Assembly: GCA_003132665.1 (NCBI GenBank)
Contig: PKYN01000015.1
Location: forward strand, 53,777 to 117,776
Reading direction: 5' to 3'
From: Actinomycetota bacterium
Lineage (GTDB): Bacteria; Actinomycetota; Thermoleophilia; Gaiellales; Gaiellaceae
DNA length: 64,000 nt
In this document: positions 43,438-52,278 of the stretch, piece after piece
Layout: every line of letters starts with the position of its first letter
Position numbering within the stretch: position 1 is the first letter of the stretch
Notes under the pieces: generated by a model
Databases searched by the model: none
Told to the model about the DNA's origin: nothing
The model's input: only the letters and a program-made list of their open reading frames with translations
Position numbers and translations under genes: made by a program

Positions 43438-44250
43438 TCAGGCCGCGATCGGCTCGTCGACATCGTAGGCGGCCACGCGAGTACGCAGCTTCTGCCGGGC
43501 GCCCGCGAGAATCTGCGACACGCGCGATTCGCTGACACCGAGGCGCGCTCCGATCTCGGAGCCTTGAAGCTCGTCGACGTGGACGAGCTTGAGCACCATG
43601 CGCTCACGCTCGGAGAGGGACGCGATCGCGTCGCGCACGATCGCCGCCCGCTCGCTCGCCAGCGTCGCCTGCTCCGGCTCGCTGCCCAGCTCGCGATTCT
43701 CGACCGTATCGCCGATCTCGAGCGTCTCGCTGTCTTCGCCGGCTCGGGTCGGAGCGTTGAGCGAGCAAACATCGGCGCGCTCGAGCTCTCCGAGCTGCCT
43801 TCGGATCTCGTCCGCGGAAACGCTGAGCACATCGGCCAGCTCGGACTCGGAGGGCGCGCGACCGTTCTTGACGAAGAAGTCGTCGCGTGCGGAATCGATC
43901 TGGCGCGCGAAATGGCGCACCGAGCGCGACGCCCAATCCTGGCGCCGCAATTCGTCCATGATGGCGCCTGAGACACGCGTCCAAGCGTATTGCTCGAAGG
44001 TTGCGCCCTTCTCGGGGTCGAAGCGCTCGACGGCTTCGATCAGGGCAACCAGGCCGCAGGAAGCGAGGTCGTCGAGCTCGCAGTGAGCGGGAAGCTCACG
44101 AACCTTCTTCGACGCCAAGTAGGTGACCATCGGCGCATAGGAGAGAACGAGCCGATCACGCGCCGAGCTGTCTCGTTTTGTAGCCCAAGCACACCACAAG
44201 GCCTCGGCCTCTGACGCGCTGAGCCGCTGACCGCAAGTAACCGTATTCAT
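43438..44250 (-). CDS. FliA/WhiG-family (sigma-28) RNA polymerase sigma factor
   Basis: 270 residues, with GGAGG before the ATG. Sigma region 2 includes LSYAPMVTYLASKKVRELPAHCELDDLASCGLVALIEAVERFD and the -10 recognition helix TFEQYAWTRVSGAIMDELRRQDW. Region 3 (about 115-170) and region 4 (LSERERMVLKLVHVDELQGSEIGARLGVSESRVSQI) complete it; region 1.1 is absent, as in FliA/WhiG. It is divergent from an HD-GYP gene and upstream of the Glu/Pro-rich membrane protein. A matching promoter lies at 45767-45792. In Streptomyces, WhiG is held by RsiG with c-di-GMP; no RsiG motif was found here. Confidence 0.93.
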   Translation of the reverse strand: MNTVTCGQRLSASEAEALWCAWATKRDSSARDRLVLSYAPMVTYLASKKVRELPAHCELDDLASCGLVALIEAVERFDPEKGATFEQYAWTRVSGAIMDELRRQDWASRSVRHFARQIDSARDDFFVKNGRAPSESELADVLSVSADEIRRQLGELERADVCSLNAPTRAGEDSETLEIGDTVENRELGSEPEQATLASERAAIVRDAIASLSERERMVLKLVHVDELQGSEIGARLGVSESRVSQILAGARQKLRTRVAAYDVDEPIAA

Positions 44251-44391
44251 TTGGGGGACCTCCGCAGGGTGGGGAACTGCTCTAACTCTGGGTCCAGCGC
44301 GGTCATCCGGCTATTCCCGGAATGCGCCCGCCGCTTTCCCCGATTTCGCGTAACCGGGGCGCGCATTTCGGCCGCTCAAGGACGCGGCGCC

Positions 44392-45669
44392 GTGCATTCA
44401 TTCGCAACTCGACTTGCCGATCAGGGGAGCGTGTTCAAGGAAGAAGCAGGCAAAAACGGCCTGGGCACGATTCGGTCGGCGCTCGATCAGGACAGCGGAG
44501 TGGCGTATCCTTTACCGCCTCAGGTCACGTTGGCGCCAAACGGAGGGAGAAGTCAAACGCTGGCCGACGGTGGATACGTGCTCGTCGTTGACGACGAGCC
44601 TCAGGTGCAGCGGCTGATTGCTCGCATCCTCGAGCGTCACGGATTTCGTTGCGAGCTCGCGGCCAGCGCCGAAGAGGCGCGCAAGCTGCTGGAATCGAAA
44701 GCGAACAACTTCCAGCTCATGCTGTGCGACGTCAACATGCCGGGCGAGAGCGGCCTGGAACTATTGAGCAGCACGCTGGTTTCTCATCCCGAGGTCGCGG
44801 CGCTCATGGTCACCGGCGCCGACGATCCGAAAATGGCCGAGAGCGCGATCGAGCTTGGCGCCTTCGGTTACCTGACCAAGCCGTTTCGCCCCAACGAGTT
44901 GATGATCAACATCGTCAACGCTTTGCACCGCCGCCGCCTCGAGCTCGAGAACCGCGCTCATCGGGCGATGCTGGAGAACGCCGTCGAAGCGCGTACCGCG
45001 GCGCTCAGCGAGGCCGTCTCCCGCCTGCAGCACTCCGAGCAGCAGCTGCGCGAGCATCAGGAAGAGACGGTCAAGCGCCTATCGAGCATGGCCGAGCTGC
45101 GCGATCTCGAGACGGGACGCCATCTGGAGCGGATGAGCAGTTACTGCGCTCTGATCGCTGAGCGTTTCGACTTCAATCGCGAGCGGATCGAGCTGATGCG
45201 CATCGCGAGCCCGATGCACGACGTGGGCAAGATTGGAATCCCCGACAACATCCTGCTCAAGCCGTCGACGCTCACTCCCGAGGAGCGCGAGATCATGCAG
45301 CAACACACGGCGATTGGTTACCGGATTCTCTCGGGCTCGGGCGCCGAGCTTTTGACTCTGGCTGCGGTGCTGGCTTGGACGCACCACGAGCGCTTCGACG
45401 GAAGCGGATACCCGCGCGGGCTGAGTAGCGAAGAGATCCCGATCGAGGGCCGGATCGCGGCTGTCGCCGACGTTTTCGATGCTCTCACCAGCGACCGCAT
45501 CTATCGCCCTGCCTTCAACGTCGAGGAGGCTGTGTTGATGATGCGCGAGCAGCGCGGAGCCCATTTCGACCCCGACGTGCTCGACCTCTTCCTCGATGCG
45601 ATGGAGAAGGTCGAAGAGATCCGCATCGGGTACAAGAACCGGGCGGACTCGCCCGTCGGCTTCCGCTAG
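44392..45669 (+). CDS. response regulator with HD-GYP c-di-GMP phosphodiesterase domain
   Basis: GTG 44392 has AAGGA nine bases upstream, giving 425 residues. After a 55-residue lead, a receiver domain (about 58-175) carries VLVVDDEPQVQ, phospho-acceptor Asp in LMLCDVNMPG, and TKPF. A coiled coil (about 185-230) leads to an HD-GYP domain with the metal motif SPMHDVGKIGIPD and the signature HHERFDGSGYPRGL. It should degrade c-di-GMP when phosphorylated. No cognate kinase is adjacent. It shares its promoter region with the sigma-28 gene. Confidence 0.93.
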   Translation: MHSFATRLADQGSVFKEEAGKNGLGTIRSALDQDSGVAYPLPPQVTLAPNGGRSQTLADGGYVLVVDDEPQVQRLIARILERHGFRCELAASAEEARKLLESKANNFQLMLCDVNMPGESGLELLSSTLVSHPEVAALMVTGADDPKMAESAIELGAFGYLTKPFRPNELMINIVNALHRRRLELENRAHRAMLENAVEARTAALSEAVSRLQHSEQQLREHQEETVKRLSSMAELRDLETGRHLERMSSYCALIAERFDFNRERIELMRIASPMHDVGKIGIPDNILLKPSTLTPEEREIMQQHTAIGYRILSGSGAELLTLAAVLAWTHHERFDGSGYPRGLSSEEIPIEGRIAAVADVFDALTSDRIYRPAFNVEEAVLMMREQRGAHFDPDVLDLFLDAMEKVEEIRIGYKNRADSPVGFR

Positions 45670-45766
45670 TCGGCACGCAGGCGAGCATCACGAGCTCTTC
45701 ACACGCGCCGCGTAGCGCGAAAGAGTGAGCTTCCCGGCCTTCTCGTGTTAATCGTGCCGCATCCCT

Positions 45767-45792
45767 AAAAAGCTGCGCTCGCGGCCGATAAA
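45767..45792 (+). promoter_or_regulatory. sigma-28 (FliA/WhiG) promoter
   Basis: TAAA at 45767-45770, 14 bases, then a perfect GCCGATAA at 45785-45792. The FliA/WhiG consensus is TAAA-N15-GCCGATAA, so only the spacer differs by one. Transcription would start near 45800, just before the 92-residue gene at 45819, with the CheB-like gene next. The sigma factor that should read it is encoded 1.5 kb upstream. Confidence 0.7.
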
Positions 45793-45818
45793 CAGATCAA
45801 GAGAGACGAATCAGCAGC

Positions 45819-46097
45819 ATGAGCGAAAAGAGAACAAGCAGCCGCAGCCAGGTCATAGAGCCGGATCCATGGCCGCACGAGCCGCCCGCAGATCTTCTCG
45901 AAGCGCTTGATCGGGCGGCGGCGCGCCTCTCCGAGCTCGACGCTCACGGCGTCCGCATCTCGCTTGGTATCGGAGCCGACGGTGACGCGCTCGCGCGCGT
46001 CTCCCAGGAAGGGCTCGCATGCGAGATTGACTCCTCGCTCCTCCTTCAGCTTGTCTGTGGAAGTAAGCTGAGGGTTCCGCGGACATCCGCGGTCTGA
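45819..46097 (+). CDS. 92-residue hypothetical protein (weakly FlaG-like)
   Basis: A charged, Pro-rich N terminus (SSRSQVIEPDPWPHEPP) is followed by a helix LLEALDRAAARLSELDAHG and beta-like RISLGIGADGDALARV, ending in SSLLLQLVCGSKLR. The order helix, two-strand segment, short helix recalls the flagellar FlaG family, but conserved residues are too few for a call. It is the first gene behind the sigma-28 promoter. No flagellar gene is in the window. Confidence 0.55.
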   Translation: MSEKRTSSRSQVIEPDPWPHEPPADLLEALDRAAARLSELDAHGVRISLGIGADGDALARVSQEGLACEIDSSLLLQLVCGSKLRVPRTSAV

Positions 46098-46131
46098 GCG
46101 AGAGGTACAAGCAGCCGGAGGCCGAGCACCG

Positions 46132-47268
46132 ATGCAGAAGTTGACTCCTTTTCGCGTTGCGGTTGCCGACCATGCGCCCTTCATGCGCCGGCTGTTGGGC
46201 GAGGCGCTGCTCGTTCGCGGTATCGAGGTGACCGGAGCGGTCGATTCGGCCGAGGCGGCGATCGAGCTGTGCGGACGAACAAACCCCGACGCCCTGCTCT
46301 TCGACATCGTCGCCGACACCATGGACGGTGTCGTTTTGATGCGCGGCTTGCGTGAGGCGGGTCTGAGCACGCCCGTGATTCTGCTCGGAGGGCATTTCCG
46401 AGCCGACCACTACAAGGTCGTCGACGCGCTGATCGAAGGCGCGCTCGATTTCGTCGAGCGCCCGCTCGCCTGCGACACCGTTCAGGTGTTCGTCAGCGAG
46501 CTGATCACTCGCATTCGCGTGGCCTCCGACCTCACCGCGGCGCGGCAGCGGGCACTCGATCTCGCCTCGCAACGAGAGCTGCACGGACTCGAGAACGATT
46601 CGGACTCGGCTTCGGCGCTCCGCGATCCTTCGCGTGACGGCCCTGGAGCGGTGGTGGTCGTCGGCTCGCTCGGAGGTTGCTGGTCGCTCTCGCATCTGAT
46701 TCCCGCACTGCCACCTCTTCTCGGCCTGGGCATGGTCGTCGTGCAGCAGCTGCCCGAGGGATTCACGACCGCACTGGCCGACCGCCTCGACCACTATTCG
46801 GTCTTGGGGGTTAGGGAGGCGCTCGGCGGTGAGCAGCTCAACCCCAGCACCGTCTACTTCGCGCAGGGAGGAAGTCACCTTCGCATGGCCGGCGACGCCA
46901 AGTTGCTCGTCTCGGTGGAGGAGCCGATCGACGGGCTGCGTCCGCGCGCCGACGTCACCGTCAGCGACGCCGCTCGCATCTTCGGCGACCGGCTGCTGCT
47001 GGTGGTTACGAGCGGGATGGGCAAGGACGGCCTGGACGGCGCACGTGAGGTAAAGGAGCGTGGCGGCCGGATCCTCGTCGAGGAGGAGTTGACGGCGATC
47101 GCCTACGGAACGCCTCGTGCGATAGTCGAAGCCAAGCTGGCGGATGAGGTCGTCCCGCTGGGTGAGCTGGCGCAGGCTGTCGCCGACGCCGCCGGAGTCT
47201 GGGGAGCCTCGATTCCACTGCCGAGCGATTACGCCTCGATGACGAGCAACCCGGAGAACCCGAGTTAA
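46132..47268 (+). CDS. CheB-like protein lacking the catalytic His
   Basis: 378 residues with CheB order: a receiver domain (about 6-125) and a methylesterase domain (about 170-365). The receiver is degenerate (ADH instead of DD; ERP instead of TKP) but keeps Asp in LLFDIVADTMDG. In the esterase domain the Ser is kept (VVVGSLGGCWSL for IGASTGG) and the Asp is kept (TSGMGKDG), but the catalytic His of QHMPPGFT is Gln (QQLPEGFT). It is probably inactive as an esterase and may be a binding or scaffold protein. No CheR, CheA or receptor gene is present. It follows the 92-residue gene by 34 bp. Confidence 0.85.
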   Translation: MQKLTPFRVAVADHAPFMRRLLGEALLVRGIEVTGAVDSAEAAIELCGRTNPDALLFDIVADTMDGVVLMRGLREAGLSTPVILLGGHFRADHYKVVDALIEGALDFVERPLACDTVQVFVSELITRIRVASDLTAARQRALDLASQRELHGLENDSDSASALRDPSRDGPGAVVVVGSLGGCWSLSHLIPALPPLLGLGMVVVQQLPEGFTTALADRLDHYSVLGVREALGGEQLNPSTVYFAQGGSHLRMAGDAKLLVSVEEPIDGLRPRADVTVSDAARIFGDRLLLVVTSGMGKDGLDGAREVKERGGRILVEEELTAIAYGTPRAIVEAKLADEVVPLGELAQAVADAAGVWGASIPLPSDYASMTSNPENPS

Positions 47269-47334
47269 CGCTGTGCTCAAACCGCGTCGCTCGCGGGCGC
47301 GCCGAGCCGGAACGCGCGGAAGCTGCGGGAAGTC

Positions 47335-48354
47335 GTGAATCACGAGCAGAAGACACCGAGCGTCTCCGAGACAGTCATCTCGACTGCGGGGTTGGTCCGC
47401 AACTTCGGTCATACGCAAGCCGTAAAGGGCATCTCCTTCAGCGTCGCCGAGGGCGAGGTCTTCGGCTTCCTAGGCCCCAACGGCGCCGGCAAGACGACGA
47501 CGATCAGCATGCTTTGCACCCTGCTTGCGCCCTCGGCCGGCGAGGCGACGGTCGCCGGCTTCGACATCCGCAGCAAGCGAACCGAGGTCCGGCGCTCGAT
47601 CGGCCTTGTCTTCCAGGACCCGACTCTCGACGAGTACCTGACTGCGATTCAGAATCTTCGCTTTCACGCCTACGCCTACGGCGTGCCCAAGCGGGTTCGT
47701 GACGAGCGCATCTACGAGCTACTCAATCTGATGGAGCTGTGGGATCGCCGCAACTCCTCGGTGCGCGAGTTCTCGGGCGGGATGAAGCGCCGCCTGGAGA
47801 TCGCCCGAGGCCTGCTTCACCACCCCCGCATCCTCTTCCTCGACGAGCCGACACTGGGGCTCGATCCTCAGACGCGGCACCGTATCTGGAAGTACGTGCT
47901 CGACCTGCGGCGGCGCGAGTCGCTGACGATCTTCCTCACGACGCACTACATGGACGAGGCCGAGAACTGCGACCGGATCGCGATCATCGACAAGGGTGAG
48001 ATCGTTGCGCTCGACCGGCCCGAGGCGCTGAAGGATTCGCTGGGCGGTGACGTGGTGACGCTTCGTGTCGAAGACGGGAAGGGCGCGGTGGCGGAGCTGT
48101 TCGCCCGCTACGAGCTGAGCGCGAGCATCGAAGGCGGCGGAGTCTGCTTCAAGCTGCCCGGCGCCGAGGAGTTCCTGCCCGGGCTGATGCGCAGCTTCTC
48201 GTGCGAGATCCTGGGGGTCACAGTCCGCCGTCCGACTCTCGACGACGTGTTCCTCTCCCTCACCGGCCACTCGATTCGCGATGACCGGCCGGCCACCGGC
48301 CAGCAGCTTCGTCGCTACCTGAACACGCCCGGCATGAAGTCGCAACTGAACTGA
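47335..48354 (+). CDS. DrrA-type ABC exporter ATP-binding protein
   Basis: 339 residues from GTG 47335. Walker A is GPNGAGKTTT, the Q-loop VFQDPTLDEYL, signature FSGGMKRRLEIARG, Walker B ILFLDEPTLGLDP and switch TTHYMDEAENCDR. The C-terminal DrrA-type regulatory domain ends in RRPTLDDVFLSLTGHSIR. It pairs with the permease 58 bp downstream. Homologues export drugs or lipids; the substrate here is unknown. Confidence 0.92.
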   Translation: MNHEQKTPSVSETVISTAGLVRNFGHTQAVKGISFSVAEGEVFGFLGPNGAGKTTTISMLCTLLAPSAGEATVAGFDIRSKRTEVRRSIGLVFQDPTLDEYLTAIQNLRFHAYAYGVPKRVRDERIYELLNLMELWDRRNSSVREFSGGMKRRLEIARGLLHHPRILFLDEPTLGLDPQTRHRIWKYVLDLRRRESLTIFLTTHYMDEAENCDRIAIIDKGEIVALDRPEALKDSLGGDVVTLRVEDGKGAVAELFARYELSASIEGGGVCFKLPGAEEFLPGLMRSFSCEILGVTVRRPTLDDVFLSLTGHSIRDDRPATGQQLRRYLNTPGMKSQLN

Positions 48355-48412
48355 TGACCGGCTTCGATCTCCAGTCGCGCGTCCGCGTTCTTGCCGCCGG
48401 CGATCGCGCCCG

Positions 48413-49243
48413 ATGGCGGGTCTTCTCTTGAGGCAGTCTCTGCGCGGCATCTGGGTCATCGCCTACCGCGAGCTGCTTCGGTTCGCGCGCGAGCGCTCGC
48501 GCCTGGCCTCGACGCTCGGGATGCCGATCATCTTCATGGTCGTCTTCAGCGAAGGGCTGAAGCGTCAGATCGGCGCGCTGGCGGTGGGCGTCGATTTCGT
48601 CAAGTTCATGTATCCGGGCATCATCGCGATGTCGGTCTTCATCAACGCGATCTTTTCGGGCCTCTCGGTCGTCTGGGATCGCGAGATCGGCTTTCTCAAG
48701 GAGGTGCTCGTCTCGCCGCTCAACCGGTCGGGCGTGGTGCTCGGCAAGGCGCTCGGCGCCTCGGTGATCGCGCTCTTCCAGGCCCTGGTGATGCTCGCCC
48801 TGGCGCCGCTCTTCGGCGTGCCGCTCTCACTCAGGATCGTTCTCGAGTTGATTCCGATCGTGATCGTGCTGGCCTTTTCGCTGGCCGGATTCGGCCTTCT
48901 GATTGGCTCGCGGATGCGCTCCCAGCAGGGCTTTCAAGTGCTGGTTCAGATGGTTGTCTTCCCACTCACGTTTCTCGCGGGCGTCTTCTTCCCGGTGAAC
49001 AACGTTCCGCGCTGGATGGAGATCGTCTCCAAGCTCAACCCGCTCACCTACGGTGTGGATGCGATTCGCCGCATCTTTCTAGTCGGCGAGATCTCGGCCA
49101 CGGGTCAGAACTCGGGCCATTCGATCATCGGCGTGACGGTGTTCGGGCACACGACCACGACGATCGAGGACGTCGCGCTCGTCGGCTTGCTCGGCGCAGC
49201 GCTCCTGATCGGCGCCATCTTCTCCTTCAATCGGCATACCTAG
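48413..49243 (+). CDS. DrrB-type ABC-2 permease
   Basis: 276 residues and six membrane helices. It has the ABC-2 motifs YRELLRFARERSRLASTLGMPIIFM near the N terminus, VWDREIGFLKEVLVSPLNRSGVVLGK (coupling region) and FPLTFLAGVFFPVNNVPRWM, with LNPLTYGVDAIRR near the end. This is a typical DrrB/NodJ family permease. With the preceding ATPase it forms a two-gene exporter. Confidence 0.92.
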   Translation: MAGLLLRQSLRGIWVIAYRELLRFARERSRLASTLGMPIIFMVVFSEGLKRQIGALAVGVDFVKFMYPGIIAMSVFINAIFSGLSVVWDREIGFLKEVLVSPLNRSGVVLGKALGASVIALFQALVMLALAPLFGVPLSLRIVLELIPIVIVLAFSLAGFGLLIGSRMRSQQGFQVLVQMVVFPLTFLAGVFFPVNNVPRWMEIVSKLNPLTYGVDAIRRIFLVGEISATGQNSGHSIIGVTVFGHTTTTIEDVALVGLLGAALLIGAIFSFNRHT

Positions 49244-49336
49244 CCCGCGCCGTTCGCGAGCGGCACTTTCGCTTGACGTAGGTTTCTCGGCCGCTGAGAA
49301 TGGGCGAGTCGATGCCCGCCACGCGCACTCACGGTC

Positions 49337-50395
49337 ATGGCTAGCCTCGCCTGGCCGCTTCTGGCCCTCGTATTCCTTGCGGGAGCGATCGCGACCTGGA
49401 TCGCCGGCACCAGCCTGGCCAAGAGCACCGACGCTCTCGACAATCGATTCGGCCTCGGCGACGCTATCGGCGGCATGGTCCTGCTCTCGATCGCAGGCAC
49501 CCTCCCCGAGATCGCGATCACCGTCTCGGCCGTGTTGCAGGGGCATCTCGACCTGGCTGCCGGCAACCTGATCGGCGGCATCGCCATTCAGACGATGGTG
49601 CTGATCATCTGCGATATCACCGCCGGCCGGAAGAGCGCGCTCACCTATCTCGTCGGCTCGCTCATCCCGGTGCTCGAGGCGCTGCTCGTAATCCTCGTGG
49701 TTTCGTTCGTGTTGATGGGCTCGCTGCTCAAGCCCTCGGTCGCCATCGGGCCGGTGAGCCCAGCCTCGATTGCCATCGTCATCGTCTGGTTCTGCGGCAT
49801 CATCGTCATCAACCGCGTCAGGAAGTCGCCGTCCTGGGAGGTGGTTGCACCGGGCAGCCGGCCGGGGCGCCCGCACCGGCGCGTCGCCCATCCGACGGAG
49901 CCGACGCCGCACACGGGCACCTCCACCAAGCGTGTCGTGCTCTATTTCCTGACCGCCTGTCTCATCACGCTCGTGGCCGGCGTCTTCCTCCAGGTCGCCG
50001 GCAGCGATCTTGCCGGCCGGGCCGGAATCAACGGCGTCATCTTCGGCGCGACGGTGCTTGCCCTGGCGACCGCGCTTCCCGAGATCTCATCGGGAATCAG
50101 TGCCGTACGCCTAGGCGATCACGGTCTCGCGATGGGCGACATCTTCGGCGGCAACGCCTTCCAGGTCTGCCTCTTTCTCGTCGCCGACCTCATCGCCGGA
50201 AAGGCGGTCTTGACCACGGCTGGAAACCAAAACAGCTGGCTGGCGATCCTGGGTATCGGCCTCACGTCGGTCTACGCGGTCGGAATCATCTTCCGGCCCA
50301 AACGCACTTATTTGCGATTGGGCGCCGACTCGATCTTCGTGATCGTTCTCTTCGCGCTCGGGATTGCCGGGCTCGTGACGATTCCCCACCACTAG
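49337..50395 (+). CDS. CaCA-family cation antiporter (Na+/Ca2+ exchanger-like)
   Basis: 352 residues and ten predicted helices in two inverted halves. The alpha-1 repeat is AGTLPEIAITVSAVLQGHLDLAAGNLIGG and alpha-2 is ATALPEISSGISAVRLGDHGLAMGDIFGGNAFQ, each with the conserved acidic-Pro (PE) pair. A Pro/Arg-rich cytoplasmic loop (about 175-200) joins the halves. Ion specificity cannot be told from sequence. A TTGACG -35-like element lies near 49274. Confidence 0.88.
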   Translation: MASLAWPLLALVFLAGAIATWIAGTSLAKSTDALDNRFGLGDAIGGMVLLSIAGTLPEIAITVSAVLQGHLDLAAGNLIGGIAIQTMVLIICDITAGRKSALTYLVGSLIPVLEALLVILVVSFVLMGSLLKPSVAIGPVSPASIAIVIVWFCGIIVINRVRKSPSWEVVAPGSRPGRPHRRVAHPTEPTPHTGTSTKRVVLYFLTACLITLVAGVFLQVAGSDLAGRAGINGVIFGATVLALATALPEISSGISAVRLGDHGLAMGDIFGGNAFQVCLFLVADLIAGKAVLTTAGNQNSWLAILGIGLTSVYAVGIIFRPKRTYLRLGADSIFVIVLFALGIAGLVTIPHH

Positions 50396-50445
50396 GGAGA
50401 ATCGGCGGGGCGGGGTAACCGTCGACCGTCGTCGGCGCAAAGCGT

Positions 50446-50495
50446 TTGAAATCTACGGGTTCATTGGTACACTTCGCAAAGCTACTTTAGAAAGT
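50446..50495 (+). promoter_or_regulatory. cysK promoter with downstream palindrome
   Basis: TTGAAA (50446-50451), a 16-bp spacer and TACACT (50468-50473) form a good sigma-70-type promoter, with a start near 50480. Just beyond it, ACTTT-AG-AAAGT (50484-50495) is a perfect inverted repeat placed where a repressor would block elongation or initiation. An Rrf2/CymR-type cysteine regulator would suit the context, but none is encoded here. Confidence 0.55.
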
Positions 50496-50540
50496 GAAGC
50501 GACTAGGGCGGCAGCTGGATGAGCGCCCGGGAGGAGAACG

Positions 50541-51473
50541 ATGAAGGTCGCCGATAACGTCACCGAACTGATCGGCAACACGCCGCTCGTTCGCTTGCGC
50601 CGAATCTCCAAGGCGAGTGGCGCAAACGTGGTTGCAAAGCTCGAGTTCTCCAATCCCGGAGGCAGCGTCAAGGACAGAATCGGCCTGGCGATGATCGAGG
50701 CCGCCGAGCGCGAGGGCAAGATCGGGCCCGATACCGTCATTCTCGAGCCCACGAGTGGCAATACCGGCATCGCGCTGGCCCTTGTCTGCGCCGCGCGCGG
50801 CTACAAATGCGCGCTCGTCATGCCCGAGACGATGAGCAAGGAGCGGCGCATGCTGTTGCGTGCCTACGGCGCCGACCTCGTGCTCACCCCGGGTAGCGAG
50901 GGCATGCCCGGCGCGATCGCGAAGGCCGAGGAGATGGCGGCCGCTGACGAGCACTACTTCGTTCCGCAGCAGTTCGAAAACCCGGCCAACCCCGAGGTTC
51001 ACCGCCGCACGACAGCCGAGGAGATCTGGCGCGACACCGACGGCGAGGTGGACGTGATCGTCGCCGGCATCGGCACCGGCGGGACGATCACGGGCATCGG
51101 CGAGGTGATCAAGGAGCGCAAGCCGACCGCTCGCTGCGTCGGGGTCGAGCCGGACGGCTCGGCGATACTTTCGGGCGGGCAGAGGGGTCCGCACGCGATT
51201 CAGGGCATCGGCCCCGGCTTCGTGCCGAAGGTGCTGAACACCGAGATCTACGACGAGATCGTGCGCGTGACGAACGACGACGCCTTTGCCAGTTCTCGCC
51301 GGATCGCGCGCGAGGAAGGCCTGCTGGTCGGGATCTCCTCCGGCGCCGCGATCTGGGCGGCCGAGCAAATCGCTCGCCGCGCCGAGAGCAGGGGCAAGAC
51401 GATCGTCGTGATCGTGCCGTCGAACGGTGAGCGTTATCTGTCCACGGCGCTGTTCAGCGATCTGGCTGACTGA
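50541..51473 (+). CDS. cysK: cysteine synthase A (O-acetylserine sulfhydrylase)
   Basis: 310 residues with GGGAGGAG before the ATG. PLP Lys is in [18 protein letters not shown], the substrate loop is [12 protein letters not shown], and the phosphate loop is [14 protein letters not shown]. It makes cysteine from O-acetylserine and sulfide. The serine acetyltransferase gene follows after 14 bp, so substrate supply and use are co-expressed and the two proteins probably form the cysteine synthase complex. Confidence 0.96.
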   Translation: MKVADNVTELIGNTPLVRLRRISKASGANVVAKLEFSNPGGSVKDRIGLAMIEAAEREGKIGPDTVILEPTSGNTGIALALVCAARGYKCALVMPETMSKERRMLLRAYGADLVLTPGSEGMPGAIAKAEEMAAADEHYFVPQQFENPANPEVHRRTTAEEIWRDTDGEVDVIVAGIGTGGTITGIGEVIKERKPTARCVGVEPDGSAILSGGQRGPHAIQGIGPGFVPKVLNTEIYDEIVRVTNDDAFASSRRIAREEGLLVGISSGAAIWAAEQIARRAESRGKTIVVIVPSNGERYLSTALFSDLAD

Positions 51474-51487
51474 GGGAGGTGACCGGC

Positions 51488-52195
51488 GTGCTGAAAAAGA
51501 TGAGACATGACATTCGAGCGGTCAAGGAGCGCGATCCGGCCGCCCGCAACTGGCTCGAGATCGTGCTCTGCTATCCGGGGCTGTGGGCTGTCTGGTGGCA
51601 CAGAGTGGCTTACGTGCTCTGGCACTGGCATCTCAAGCTCCTGGCTCGCTGGATCTCTCAGCTCGCGCGGGCGCTGACCGGTATCGAAATTCACCCGGGT
51701 GCGACGATCGGCCCCGGGCTCTTCATCGATCACGGGATGGGCGTCGTGATCGGCGAGACGGCCGAGCTCGGAGCCGAGGTGACTCTGTATCAGGGCGTGA
51801 CTCTCGGAGGCACGAGCCTCGAGAAGGGCAAGCGCCACCCGACGCTCGGCGACGGGGTCGTGGTCGGCGCGGGCGCCAAGGTGCTCGGCGCGATCACGAT
51901 CGGCGAGTACAGCCGGGTGGGAGCCAACGCCGTCGTCGTCAAGCCGGTGCCGTCCTGCGCAGTCGTGGTCGGCGTGCCAGGCGAGATCGTGACCTCGAAG
52001 GGCAGCGGGCCTAAGCGCGTTTCGCCCAACCTGGAACACGGTCAGCTTCCAGATGTGCTCGGGGACGCGGTCGCCGATCTGGTCGCACGGGTCGACGAGC
52101 TCGAGCGCAGGGTGGAGGGCGGAGCACCTCACCACGAGCTTGCCTTCACTCCGGGCGGCGGCGTCTGGCACGAAAGCGAAGACCCCTCGATCTGA
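51488..52195 (+). CDS. cysE: serine O-acetyltransferase
   Basis: 235 residues. GTG 51488 has GGGAGG eight bases upstream; GTG 51479 is in frame but overlaps the SD. A short N-terminal helical part ([26 protein letters not shown]) precedes the left-handed beta-helix hexapeptide repeats, with [28 protein letters not shown] and the His in [21 protein letters not shown]. The C-terminal tail ends in DPSI, and the terminal Ile is the residue that docks into the CysK active site in known complexes. An intrinsic terminator follows. Confidence 0.95.
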   Translation: MLKKMRHDIRAVKERDPAARNWLEIVLCYPGLWAVWWHRVAYVLWHWHLKLLARWISQLARALTGIEIHPGATIGPGLFIDHGMGVVIGETAELGAEVTLYQGVTLGGTSLEKGKRHPTLGDGVVVGAGAKVLGAITIGEYSRVGANAVVVKPVPSCAVVVGVPGEIVTSKGSGPKRVSPNLEHGQLPDVLGDAVADLVARVDELERRVEGGAPHHELAFTPGGGVWHESEDPSI

Positions 52196-52220
52196 TTACG
52201 ACGCAAGCTCGGCGGGAATT

Positions 52221-52262
52221 AGTGGCCGAGGCCGACCGTTTTCAGGTTCGGCCCACTTTTTT
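52221..52262 (+). terminator. intrinsic terminator after cysKE
   Basis: AGTGGCCGAGGCCGACC and GGTTCGGCCCACT fold into a GC-rich stem with a small bulge and a GTTTTCA loop, followed directly by six T (52257-52262). This is one of the few classical Rho-independent terminators in the window. It ends only 16 bases before the ATG of the next gene, so it could also act as an attenuator for that gene. Confidence 0.75.
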
Positions 52263-52278
52263 ACTCGGAGAGGACGGG

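Noticed and set aside
50041-50170. Possible GCCGAT-type sigma-28 promoter sites in coding DNA such as the cysK start (about 50548)
   Set aside because: They lie inside genes and lack a TAAA element at the right distance.
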